This document shows positions 1 to 12,500 of a stretch of DNA of 39,882 bases, one piece after another. How positions within the stretch are numbered: position 1 is the stretch's first letter; each line of letters opens with the position of its first letter. The stretch spans positions 1-39,882 of the forward strand of contig JANBRJ010000125.1 of the NCBI GenBank assembly GCA_027577595.1. Reading direction: 5' to 3'. The position numbers and the translations under genes were made by a program. Source of the DNA: Coemansia sp. RSA 487. Its lineage: Eukaryota; Kickxellomycota; Kickxellomycetes; Kickxellales; Kickxellaceae. The notes under the pieces are model-generated. The model did not search any database, was not told where the DNA came from, and saw nothing but the letters and a program-made list of their open reading frames with translations.

Positions 1-3000
1 ATTCCTTGGTATACATACACTCGAACATTACATCGTGCACTTTCTCATTTTCATTGCTCTTTTCGCTATTCGTTTTTTATCTTTTTCTCGTTTGCATTCT
101 TGTATTCAATTTCTATTATGTTCTAATTAATGTTTAGTAGCAGATTATATTATCGCTCATAACAACCTGATAACGTAAGCAAAGACATTTATATCAATGG
201 CTTCTTGTTTTGATTTCATAACAACTTCCTTTTTAGGAAAATGGAGCAAAAATAGTTACTTGCAAAGAAAAGCTGAAAAGGAAAAATGAAATGCTTCGGA
301 ATGCAAAGCTTGAAAGAACCTTTTACAAATTTATGTGGAGGTGCATTATTTCTATTTAAATATAACAGGAATTAACCGGTTTTCAAATGTTTTGAAAATC
401 AAAAAGTTGTGATAGTAAGCAGTCGGAATGAGTATTATCTCGCATTCAAAGCCCAAACTGATCAAATAATCAGTTTTGTGACTGAACTAATTACAAGCGT
501 TAAACCGGCAAACAGCCGATAATTATCACTTGCTCAAATTCAAGCTGAAAGTAAGGTCTCTGCCAACCAAACAAATGAAAAGAAGCAGCCAGAAAGACAA
601 AGCCCGATGTGCGTCTTGCAGATATTAAAAGGATTTTAAACCAGATATCAGTACCAGAATGGATAATACGTGCATAACACTACATGTCTGGCAGTGGTTG
701 GTCATGTCAGAAAAGTGGTTGAACATTCTAATGTACTTTTTTAAAAGGTTCTATGTCAAAAAATACATGCTTGTAATATCAAGACATTGGATAAAGCACA
801 GCTCGTGACCGACAGGCATTATACTCTGCAAACCCCACCATTGTAGTGTCTGTATGATGTAATTGTAGGAACACATACAAATTAATTCTCCGACTTTAAG
901 TGATTTTGCTGTTTTACACATGTTGCCATGTCCGAAGCGGCTTTTCTTTTGTTTTTAATTTTAAAGTAAATATTAGTTTACAAATTCAGCTTTTTTTGTT
1001 CAAAAAGGAATAATTTCAAGTGGGGAAATACAGGCAGAAGAACTTTCATAGCGGCAATGTCAATTATGACAACTCAACTTTTGGTATCCGAAAAATAGAA
1101 AAATAGAAATAAAACATATTTTCTTATCGATAGCTGTGCATGCGTTTGAAAACAGATATGTAAACAAAAATCCAAAGAGCTGCACAATCAAAGGCACAAT
1201 GTAGCTCTGCAAGCAACTCAAATTCCATGGATTTGTATTTCTTGGCAAGCTATTTATAAGAAGCGGGGCTTTTCTTTCTAGCACAACTGTAACACGTTTA
1301 TACACTGGATTGTCACAAATACGGCTCCTTTTCTTTGCTGTCAAGAAACCAATGTCGTCGACCTTCACTGTCTGCGATACTGTGGTCGTGAGTGTCTCGT
1401 TTGTGGCCATTGAGTGATAAATAAAATATGTCGTGTGGATCGTTGCAAGCATGCAGTACAAATTACATGCATAGGCTAATCGATGTTTCGGCATAAATTG
1501 GATAACTCTTCATTTCTCGTTGTGTATTTTCCGCACAGTACCTGTATTTATTCTGTTAAGAGAAAATGAAAGCAATGTCTTCCGTCCCGATTGTAGAAAG
1601 TAAATACCAACAACCCGACAATCCTCTTCACAGTTGCTCGCCAAGCACCAGCAATGCAATGCAACATATTTAAAGTCACAATGATCAGTTTATTGATTTG
1701 GCCATGCCAGTTAGTTGTACAGAATAAGAAAAATTATTTATTGGTGCGGCCAAGAACAAGCAAAGAAAATCGGATATCTACAACGCTTAAAAAATTGGGC
1801 ACAACAAACAGAAATGTGGCATTGCGGCTCCCTCCCTTCATCGTGCATGTCTGCTCAAAGTCCTGTCAGCAGCCGCAAGGCGCTATGTCCAATGATGCAG
1901 CTGCAGTAAATGATGTGGATAAACAGGTCAAGTAAAATTGTGGCCAAACGTTTGGATTATCTTTTTAGTGCCAATTTCATACCCAAAATCCGAGTGCTGC
2001 GATTGCGCGGAGAAAAAGAAATAGCAGCCTTTGTTTGTGTACGTGTAGACAATTGATATAGATGGTGGGAAAAATGAGTATGCCATGTGAGCCTGACGAA
2101 GCAACGTCGCTGCAACCAGAAAAAAGGCTACAGCGGGTATACGGGCGTTCCAGTTTGCTCGTAGGGATCTTGACTCGGGTAGTCACGCCGATTGGTGCTG
2201 TCGAAATTAAACACCTCCATTATGTGGCTGAGCAAAACAAGAAGACAAAACTGAAGTACCGAATATGGAAATTCTGGCACAAAGCGATAAACGAATTGGA
2301 ATTTCAAGCGGTGTTTTGTAGTAGAGATGAGGAGATGAGGAGATTAGTTGTATCTGTCTTGTGAATAAAAAGAAGTACACGGGCCTTGGAATATATAGCA
2401 AGGCGGGGGATCAAGGGCGCTGCAGTTCTTCGTATGGAAGGAAGAGCTTTGCAAAACAAAAAAGTACTGGCAATAAATGACAATGCAGTAGGATGGAGAC
2501 TAGTCTGTGCTGTTTACCCCCAAACTCTTCCTATTGCTTTTTTTCGCTTGACTCTGGAAGTAGAGAAGTGCAAGTGATTGGGAGATAATGAATGGATGTC
2601 TGTCTGTCTTTGGGCGAGCAAGCAAGTCAACCTTTTCTTTTTTGCGGATGCAGTAATTGACGAGTTTACTTGTCGGCTAAAGCAACAAAAAAGAGAGCGG
2701 TAGTTAGGAATGGAGGATTGAAGATGAAGCGACGGTGCGAAGGCGTATCGAAGCAGTAGCAGAAAGTAACAAAGAGACCACAGCGCGTGCTTACGGGTGG
2801 ATGTTGCTCTGTCAAGCCGGCCAACTATGTCTCTTGCGGTTAACAGTAGGTTTTCAGGAGTAAATGCTGGGGGTGAGATCCAAAACGAGGGATTGCCAAG
2901 TTTTGGATAAAAATAAAAACAACAGCAAGCACGGGTGCTGACAGCGTGGCAATGCCAAGACAAGCTGGAATGAGCTGCTTGAAGACCAGCGGGGATTGAA

Positions 3001-6000
3001 AATCTGCAGGTGCGAATAAAAAAGGAGCTATTATCCTTTGGATATAGACCGTGCGAAAAGTCTCAACCACCTTTTAGGGCTAATAATTATATATACTAGC
3101 AAAATAGTAATGAAAATAAAGGCAAGTGGTGTTAGAGTTCTTGAGATATATTATATTGTAAACAGCAAAAAGTGCTTTTATCAAACGCGAACGGAATTGT
3201 CACTATTTTGTCTAGAGGAAGTAGAGGCAGTTGAAGGAGCGAGATGGAAGGAGACTATGGCTTTGGACCTGGGTAAAGAAAGCAAAACGACGGTGGCTTT
3301 GGAACAATGCGCGCCCACCTTTCCTTTTTATACTTGAATTGTCTGAGAAGGTAATGACATAGCGCACGGCAGGATCCTTGCGGCTATTTAGAATATACAG
3401 CAAGAACGCATACCCTGCTTCTCGCCGGAAACGAAGGAACAGGAAAAGAGGGTGAAAAGAGGGTATTGTCTGCACGACGAACACCACAGAAAGGGGCCAG
3501 AAGCAAGTATTTGTCCAAGCGCATTGTGGCAAAAGACATGCAGATACGACAAACATTGGACGATATACAAACAAATGGATTGTTTGTCTTCTGCTCGTGG
3601 CAGCAAGACGCCGAGCAGCATCAGGAGCAGCATCGGTATTGCAGTGCAAATTAGAAACAGGGATGGTGGGATGGGTGCTACATACCCCCTGGATGCACTT
3701 TGCTCTGACATCGTGATACGGCGGCGCTGCATTGAAAATAGGAAAGAAGCAGTGGTCAACATATCGTGGGTTCCCTTGTGGACACAGCCGTCAGGGAGAT
3801 AGGGAGGGTCGTATCTGTTTATACCGCGTGAACCAGCGAAATGCATGCTGGCTTGATAAATCTAACATAAGATAGTGGGGTAGCAATTAGTGGTGTTGCT
3901 CATAGGCTTCAAATCTGCCCTGCTTCCTCGGCATCTATCTCAGATATTGCCATTTTGGTTTTACATAATTTTGTTGCACCTATGCGCTGCGCAATTCTGC
4001 TTGCATCTTTAAACACACGGCTTATTTCTTTGCTGCCTTCCCTGCCTCAACAGACATGGATGTATTTCCAACATTGAAGCAAGCGGCGCCTGTGCCTTTA
4101 CAATGTATTCCGCGTACATGAGTCGTCTGCTTTTCTTTTGCATCATTTTTCTGCTGTATTGTTTTACAATGGGGAATGTCGGAAATGAAAAATCGACGTG
4201 TATTTTGCTGGCAGCAAGTAAGAAGCTAGGAAGTGCAGAAACAAGTGCACAGACGAAACCAAAGAATAATGTGGCACCCTTTCCAAACAATCCCGCTTGG
4301 ATTTCTCATCGCCAATAAATCACTTTCTCGTTGACGTTCTTTTTGACCAAATTTCAGTGTGAATTTGTGGAACAACTAGAACAATATAATTTCAAGACGC
4401 ATTGTTCCATGCTCTTTGAAGTATATCTGTGTTGGCGCGTGCATATATACGCTATTCTTTATTTTTCCCGCCCACGCACAAACAAGTAGAGTGACTTTCG
4501 GAGTTGCTGGGTATCGCCTGAATTTCTGCATTTGAGGGCTGTGAGAAACGCTTTGCTCGTTCAGTTATTTTTATTCTTTTGACTTATTCTACATTACTAA
4601 TGCTAAATGATGCAATTATTCTCTTTCCTTGTATTTGTTTACATACTTGCCGTTTGCATCCGTACTGGGGTCTGGTGTGGCAACAATAGAAAACGCTGCT
4701 TTGGCGTTATTGTTTTAGAATTGAATAAATCAGAATATAATAGCACAAGCAGATCTCTTTCTTCGTGTGCAAGCGCAAGAAAAGATCCTTTAGTGTTCTT
4801 TATTGTGGCCTTCTTTGCATATTTGGGTATACCATTTTTTAAAAGTGTACATCTTTTATTGCATAAATTTGACATTTGCAACATGTGTATAAAAAACAAG
4901 AAACAAAGCATGATGTTCTTAACCAGTGCGTCTCTTTATCCACAATCGCACTTTTGGACATTGCATCGGCAAACAATGGAAGTACGAACACAACCATAGC
5001 ATAAATGCAACTTTATGCGGTATTTTTCGTTTAGTGTTTGCAAAATGCACTTGTATCATTGCGCGTAAAATGACATCGTTGCTGTCTTTGTTGTTTCTTT
5101 TTATTTGAGCAGTGATAGTGTGGATACGCGTAATATATCTCTCTAAATCTCATCTGCACATGGTATACCGACCGTGAAAGCGGATACTAGTCTAATGATC
5201 CAGCAACCACACGATTCATCTGAACGCGTGATGACCAACATTGTTGTAAGAGCTGGTGCTCGAAATATACACGGAATGCAAATGCGATAGTCACTCGACT
5301 AGACAAAAACACAAAAGAACGACTGACTGGCAGGTTTGCTGCGAGTAGCTGCTAAATTGACAAATGCGTGCCCACACCACGAATTAGATGACCCGGATCT
5401 CTCTTTTCACGCGTTGCTTGTTTTTTTTTGTTGGTCATGAAACAACAAAAACACAAGGAATAATATATTCAGGGACTTGTTGTACGCTGTCACAAGCTAA
5501 TGCAAACACGTCAAATGAGGAAGACCCTTTTTTAATAAAAAAGTGATATTTGCCATGTGGTCCGAGGGTCATCTGTATTCTACCTTTTTTTTGGCTCCTT
5601 GCCTACTGCAGGACAATTACATCTAGCCACTTTTGCTGCAAAGTACCTACTGACATGGAAAACATGATGATGTCCCCTCCTTATCGCGTTTGCGCATTTT
5701 CCTCTTCTGGATGATCTTAGTACATTCGTTTGAGACTCAGGTGAACAACAGGAAACCAGTGTGATTTCTATTTTGCATATGGCACGGTAGCCCTACTTTT
5801 CTTTCCAACATCCCCTCTCCATATTGTACGTACATGTGGTGCTATATGGTCATTAACATTGTAGCGTACGTATCTTGCATATTAGCCAGGCACACGCCAT
5901 GTCTGAACAAGCATGTAAGCGCAACGTGATATTTATCTTTGTAAAGCAGGCACCCGCGATGCCATTTGAAAGCAGAAGCAGTCCATTTGCCAGGTACCAG

Positions 6001-6570
6001 TTTCCTCCGTCATGAGTATTTTGGCATCGCGGATAACCTGTAATCTAGTTTCGGTGTTGCAATATCTGGCGAGCTTAATCGTGGCTGATCTAATTATCAA
6101 CATAGTTTCGATTCAATGTTTTTTGCGCAAACAAGTGAAGGCTTGCTTTTCTCAGTCAATGGCGATCGTCCCTTCTCAATAGTATTTTTCAGCGGACCAG
6201 TCTGTGTCATGTGTGTTCAAGAAAGTTACCTGGAAACACGGACCTTTTGTCTTAACTCATTAAACTATATATTTTTCATTCCTGAATTTCACTCGCGTTT
6301 TCTTGCTTATATAGCCTTCCCCTCCTCACGAAACATTGCCAGGCGCATAAAGCAAGCTTGGACACGCTGCAGTAGCAAGGCCAAATTATTATAATTTGTC
6401 AAACAGCATTCCTCAGGGGTTGTTGCTGCTTTCCATCGCCACTCTTGGTGATAGTCAACAGACAGACCATATTTTAGCTTTGCTGTTTTATCTTGGCTAC
6501 TAAAGATTTTACAAACAATATTAGGGTGAACCACCTTTTCTTCTTCTCCAGCAGATGAATATAACGACCC
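1..6570. other. AT-rich region without a convincing gene
   Basis: This 6.5 kb stretch is clearly more AT-rich than the rest of the window. It holds only short open frames (about 150 codons at most), many on opposite strands over the same bases, as expected by chance. I looked for tRNA B-box-like sequences, snRNA signatures, terminal repeats and long tandem arrays and saw none that held up. A short AT-rich inverted repeat (CTTTTTTA and its near complement) lies near 5527-5545. The right end must contain the promoter of the DYRK kinase gene. The region may also contain an intron-rich or fast-evolving gene, or a non-coding transcript, that cannot be seen by eye. Confidence 0.6.
1060..1494 (-). 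CDS. Doubtful small ORF, possible membrane protein
   Basis: An ATG-started frame of 144 codons. The middle part (about residues 29-75, starting at a second Met followed by ATNETLTTT) has a protein-like mix of charged and polar residues. It is followed by a hydrophobic stretch around residues 97-115 (VPLIVQLFGFLFTYLF) that could be one membrane helix. I recognise no family. It lies alone in the AT-rich left region with no adjoining gene, and a frame of this length is not far from chance expectation here. It is listed only because it is the best-looking frame in the left 6.5 kb. Confidence 0.18.
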   Translation of the reverse strand: MPKHRLAYACNLYCMLATIHTTYFIYHSMATNETLTTTVSQTVKVDDIGFLTAKKRSRICDNPVYKRVTVVLERKAPLLINSLPRNTNPWNLSCLQSYIVPLIVQLFGFLFTYLFSNACTAIDKKICFISIFLFFGYQKLSCHN

Positions 6571-9500
6571 ATGCACAATAGCACCAGCACAAGTATGGAT
6601 CAAAAGCATCAAAGAGCAAACTACGACGAATATATGCGAGAAGGAAACGACAGGGATCTATCAGTAGCGATCGCAGCCATGTGCGACGATTTTGGACAGC
6701 ATGCCTCCAGACAAAGGACGCTTTCGTGGGTATCATCGAGTGTATCCTCTGCAGCACATGTAGGGACAGAAGAGCCGAGCGCTTGTCATTCTGTGGATGC
6801 AATGGAAGACTACGTAATTGTAGATAGCACCCCTGACGATGCAAATAGGAAGCAGCAAGTGCGCCTTACAACAATCAATCCAGTAACAGCAAACATTATG
6901 GAACAAGCATACGACAGCAACAGCGGAAAGCGCAGTGTGCAAGAGCTGCTTCCAGATAACTTCAACCAGGAATACGTCTCCAAAGACAGCTGCAGTGCTG
7001 ATCTATCTAAAGGCGCTAGTATCGTTGATCCAGGTAAGTTTGCGATATAATGGTACAAAACCACCCGCCTTTGGTGCTTTCATGTTTCCGCTCTCCCCAC
7101 ATTATTCACCCACACTGTCAACACGGCTACAATGCTTTTTCCGGGTTGTCGGTTCACTCATACACTGAATACACGCGTCTGGGTGCGTGAACATTTATGT
7201 GTATGCGTTGTGCGTGTGCATCTGTGTGGGGAAGAGGAATGGGCATGGAATCAAGTAATCTGTGGAATGGATGCATTCAACTCCAAACTGTGTGAAAAAA
7301 CCAGGCACCAGTATAAATGTTTTGTGTTTCTTTCTCAAACACAAGCCTTCACTACATTTCGAGTTTTTGTACTATATCACACTTCGTAATTTCCTTTGCT
7401 TTTGTTTCAATCATTTGGAAGTCGCGCGCAACCAACTGTGTAGGATACATAAAGAATATCTTTATCAGACCTAACATCCTTCAGGTCATAATACCTCAGC
7501 ATACACAGACAGGTAAGAAGCATCAATACTGTCAGCAGCAGCCCAAATGGATAGATGGATATCATTCGAAAAAGAAGCCACTTGGTGCCCAAACCACAAT
7601 TGATGTTTGGAAGAGAGAAGAAGAAACGACCGACGCACCAGTCGGTGGCTGGGCTGCCGTGCTATTCTAACAGATAGCTTATTTGTAGCTGGCGGTTCCG
7701 GTATGGCTTGCTGTTTTAACGACCACGCCAGCTGTGTGGCTTAGTAGCGATTCTCCTTCCGAATGATAACCTCTCTTCAGTAGAGTTTAGATGCTGGAGC
7801 TAGATCTACTGTGGTGGTATCAGTACTGCTTTCCTGGCACATTCACCAAACTCCCCCGAATCCTATGGCATTCTGGTTCAAGGTACCAGAGATATCACGT
7901 CTATTTGCGCATTGATCCAGAACGCACCATGTGTTCTTCTTTTACCTGTTTCGGTAATAGCTGCAGCAATAACTGGACAAGTGCCCTGGATTCGGTTTGC
8001 TTTGGCAATGCAGTGCTGCCACTGCCATATATGGCATGATATGGGCTGTCTATACCCGCTACTCATTATAGCTAGCTCTTTTCTGGCTAGGACGCGTGGA
8101 AACTGTACACTTCAGCGTGTTTATTAGTTCTTTGCTAAGGGACAAGGGAAAAGCATGAGTTGGTTTGTTTTGCTACGCATGCTGCGTGCAACACAGACAT
8201 AGTCTATCCCTTTTCTTTATTCCCCCTGCTTGTATGGCGTGGCAGCAAGTCCTACCACCTGCGTCTTGTGCTTGAGCCTTCTCTTTTTTCTTTTCTTTTT
8301 TTCTGTTGCTGCGACACTTTTCTCCCTTTTCTATTTTATCGCTACTTTTCTGATTACCTGTCGCTTGCGCCCAAACGCTAGCAGTAGGAAGGCTATTTCT
8401 GGACCACCCGAAATTTCCTCTCATTCTCGCCCAACACTCTTGCTTTATACGAAATTACTACGATAGTAATTCTCTTCTATTTATTTGTTTGCTCGCACTC
8501 TTCCATTTGCTAAATCACATTGAGCCTTCTTTGTTTTCTTTGGTTTCCTATTTTTTTCTTTAAGCTCGCCTATATTCCCATTCGCGCGACATTGAACGAC
8601 TATTGTGACTTTTAGAAGCAAAGGCCAGTCCAAGCATCTCGGAGCTCTCGGTGGACTCTTCAATTGGCTACTCCCACGGACAACCCGGTCGGAAACGCGC
8701 CAGGTACAGTATACATATTTTTTATTTCCGCATTAATTTTTGCTTGCTTTTGTTTTCTCTGTTCTTGTATCCAACATACGCCTATTTCATGGCTACGTGT
8801 GGCACTGCTGCTTTTTTTTTTGTAAAGTCACGTATATAGTTCCCCTCCCTGTAAAAATATATTATATACATCTTTTATACCTCGTTGGGGCTGTATTGCA
8901 AAGCTTTTCTGATTTTCCCTAATATTCTCTAATCATTGTGTTGCTGCGCGTACTATAGTTACTACGCCGAAGACTTATCTCCGTGCTCGGAGATTGCAGA
9001 AGGAACTGCTCTCCACAAAGGCCACTCAGGTCCATTCCTTGGTCACAGCGACGCAACCGGTGAAACTAACAACGCGATAAACGACAGCAGCAATATCATA
9101 GGTGGCAATTGCATTCAACGCGAAGCTGCCAACCTATCGTTTATGCTAGAGAGCCAACAGCAAAGAGTAGACAGGAAAGGAGGTAGACAGGGAAAAGTCT
9201 CAACACATGGGGTAGCATCTGTCGAGTCTATATCACTTCCGACAGCAGAACAAGAATACCCCGGCAAATCATCCTCAACGCAGCAGCCACGGCCATCCAA
9301 ACTTGAAAGCAAACTCGATTCCCGGCCGCGAATCCCTGTGCACACTGCTAGAAGAACCACTATGGGGGTTGGTGGAAGTGGAACAAGCACGCTTGGACTC
9401 AACTATTCTGACGCAAATATTTTCCCTATTAAGCAAAGGCCATCTGCAGCGCGAAGAGCCACAAAGAACGGCTCAAGTATTGCTTCTCCATCCTCATTAT

Positions 9501-12500
9501 CATCTCTGCGCCGAACAAGCATTAGACAATCACGGCAAGCGGCAGGAACGTCAAGGGTTAAGGCGGAGACAACATCAGCCGGAGAGGAAGAGAGAGAGGA
9601 AGAAGACCAAACAAACACATCACTATTATCACCTTCAAATTCGTCTTTTCCGGCAAGGCAATCACGGCAGCTTGGAAGAACAAGGACCATAGCAGCACCC
9701 AGACAGACAAACTCTAAAATCGCTTCGCCATCCTCATCTCGTATTGCAGCAAAAGCAAGCACAGGTAGCTTGGTTACGCGCACACGGGATTATTATTCAG
9801 CAAACAAACACACGAACCAGTCACGGGCAACCGATTTGAAAAAGCCTCAGCCAACAATAGCAAAGGCACAGACCATGTCTCGAGCCACTGCAAGTAACTA
9901 TCTTAACCCACAGCTGAGACGCCGCAGCAGAAGCGGTGGATTTGAAAGCGCCCCTGCGTCCCCGCCGGAAGATGAAGACTCCGATGTTCAGATGGAATCT
10001 GTGCCAATAGCTAATGCAAAGACAGGTGCGGCAACTATCAGTACTGCCACAAGGACACGACTCGTCGGTGGCGGTGGCGGCGGTGGCCGATCAAGAATAC
10101 ATACAGCCGAAAGACAATATTCGCACCGGCCAATGCACAGTGCACATCAGACTAATAATGGAACAGACGAGGATCGCAGCGCAGTTCTTGCGACATCGGC
10201 TGCTGCGGGTGCGGCAGGCAGACCCCGTCGGATGACGCACCAGGCCACTAGACTATCGATTGACCCGGGACGCGCAAGAGAAGCCGCTGGACACGATTCG
10301 CCCAGGCGAATTCCACTTACTGCAACCGGTACTGGACCAAGCAGCAGCAGTCGCCTTGTAAGTTCTTCGGAAAGAGACTCTGGAGGTAGCGGCGCTCCAT
10401 CCAAGCCTGAATCTGGCGGGTCGCAGTCGCAGTCGCGAACATCCACCAACCCTTCTGGGACCCACCGGCCATTGCAGGCGAAGCTGGAGACATCGATAAA
10501 ATCGCCGGGCAGAGTCGATGTCGACCGTACGAGACCAAATGCTTATGGCGGAGCACCTGCTCGCACAGGAAGACCAGGCGTTGGTGCAAAGCTACCCACT
10601 TGGCGAACACAGCAGGCTGCGCGCGACAATGATGAGAAGGCTTCTACGATAGGTGGTGGAGGGGGAGGAGGGGGCGTGCCGCCTTATCGAACACCAGCAA
10701 CATACACCGGCGTAGCAGGCACAAAGCTGGCCCATCGCGAAAGCAATTCTACACTGTTATCATCTAAAAAGTCGACAGATAACATCAACGCCGAGGGCGC
10801 ACAAAAACAGCAGCAGGACCAGCAATCTAGGCTTCGTCAGGTAAAGAACAAGACTGCTCAAAATCCTGCAGGCCGCAATCAGAACAGTGCGCCAATGTCA
10901 TCTTCGGCAAGCGCAATTGGTTTTGGCAGCTACAATTCGTCATATCAGCCAGCTGCAACCAAGCCTGGCGCAATCCGTACAGGTGCCTCTGCTAGTGTTG
11001 TAGGTACAGGCACTAACACGACAGCGCAGGCTTCAGCGCCGAATGTGCCTCTCCAGACGCATCCCGTTGTTGGCCAGGGCGTGCGATCGCAAGTTATGAG
11101 CTACCAACAGCGCTTTGGACAGAAGAAGGGGGGGCCGTCGTCTGTAGTGTCTGCGGCGCCTGCACCAGCAGCTGCGGCGGCGCCGACACAACAAACCATG
11201 CATATCCACTTTCCAACGTCCAATGCTACAGGCAATCACGAGCAGGGGTCTTCTGGCGCCGGACATATGCAGAAGCAAGGCTTGCAGGCACCGGTGCCAA
11301 CGCAGCCTTCCCAATCCAGAGCCCAGTCGTCCTCTGCACATTCGTCATCGCGTCTAAGCGGCCAGACACCAGATGTCCAGAATGCCGGTGGCGTGCCAGC
11401 ACTTACGCCACAGGAGGCGATTGCGCGGTACGGCCAGCAATTAAACGCTCAGGAGCGCACGGAAATCCTAGAATTCCCACATATATATTACGTAGGCAAT
11501 GCAAAAGCACGTATGCCCGGCCGCGCGAGCTACACCTTTGATGACGAGCGTGGCGATTACATTATCCATACACACGACCATCTGCTGTACAGATATGAGA
11601 TACTGGAGGTCCTTGGTAAGGGTTCTTTTGGACAGGTCTTGCACACGCGTGACCACAAGACAGGAGAGATTGTTGCAATCAAAGTTATTCGTAATCGAAA
11701 GCGCTTCCACCACCAAGCACAGGTCGAAGTCAAGCTTCTGGAATGCCTGCGTCGCTGGGATCCCTCAGGTGCACACAATATTTTGCAAATGTCTGCGAGC
11801 TTCTACTTCCGGAACCACTTGTGCATTGTGATGGAGCTTCTCAGCATCAATCTATACGAGTGGCTGAAGGCGCACCAGTTCACAGGAACACCAGTACCGC
11901 TGCTGCGCAGCTTCACGGTGCAGCTACTCCAGTCGCTGCAGCTAATGGGTCGCCATCGCATTATCCATGCTGATCTGAAGCCTGAAAACATCCTGCTTGC
12001 TCACCCGCCGCCGATGCCGTCCCGCCGTGCTGCAGGCCATCCTGGAGCAGGTGGTCCCTCGATGCATCCACTGACAAACCCGCAGCTTAGTGCCGATATG
12101 CAACGCGGTGCCTATGCAATCAAGGTCATTGATCTTGGGTCGAGCTGCTTTGAGACCGAGCGCGTGTACACGTACATCCAGTCACGGTTCTACAGAGCAC
12201 CCGAGGTGATATTGGGACTGCCCTATGGCACAGGGATCGACATGTGGTCTCTCGGTTGCATCGTTGCCGAGATGCTGACCGGCTATCCGCTCTTTCCGGG
12301 CGAAAACGAGCGCGAGCAATTGGCAAGCATCGTTGAGGTACTTGGTCCGCCGCCTGCATACATGCTTGAACGTGCGCCGCGCTGTGGCGACTTTGCCGAG
12401 CCAGCTCCGTATGGCGTGCAGGCGACGCCTACAGGCGGTATGATGCTCTTGCCCAACAACGCATGTCTCGTGGGGAACGTTGTGATCAAGCCGTATACTA

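Larger units (their letters stand above)
7034..8615 (+). other. Predicted long first intron of the DYRK kinase gene
   Basis: It starts GTAAGT and ends TTTTAG and, at 1582 bp, is by far the longest intron in the window. It contains a TG-rich stretch near 7190-7235, a perfect 14-bp palindrome at 8023-8036, and a strong pyrimidine tract around 8277-8340. It also contains a candidate 28-nt exon at 7485-7512. The pyrimidine tract resembles the CT-rich sequence that precedes start codons elsewhere here, so a second promoter inside the intron is possible. No long coding frame is seen. Confidence 0.55.

Noticed and set aside
685-710. A-box-like TGGCAGTGGTTGG suggesting a tRNA or SINE
   Set aside because: No B-box (GGTTCRANTCC type) follows and no cloverleaf can be drawn.
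2062-2364. 100-codon ATG frame on the plus strand in the AT-rich block
   Set aside because: Composition is acceptable but there is no recognisable motif or splice context, and it overlaps other frames of similar size on the opposite strand.
3212-3846. Two overlapping ~150-codon minus-strand frames
   Set aside because: They are Cys/Phe/Leu/Ser-rich translations of CT-rich DNA, overlap each other in different frames and match no family.
4009-4290. Minus-strand frame with a signal-peptide-like start
   Set aside because: The frame begins at TTG, with no ATG before the hydrophobic part, and a plus-strand frame covers the same bases.
5228-5330. Possible C/D box snoRNA (GTGATGA then CTGA about 95 bases later)
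   Set aside because: The bases outside the boxes do not pair to form a terminal stem, and no internal C'/D' pair or clear guide is visible.
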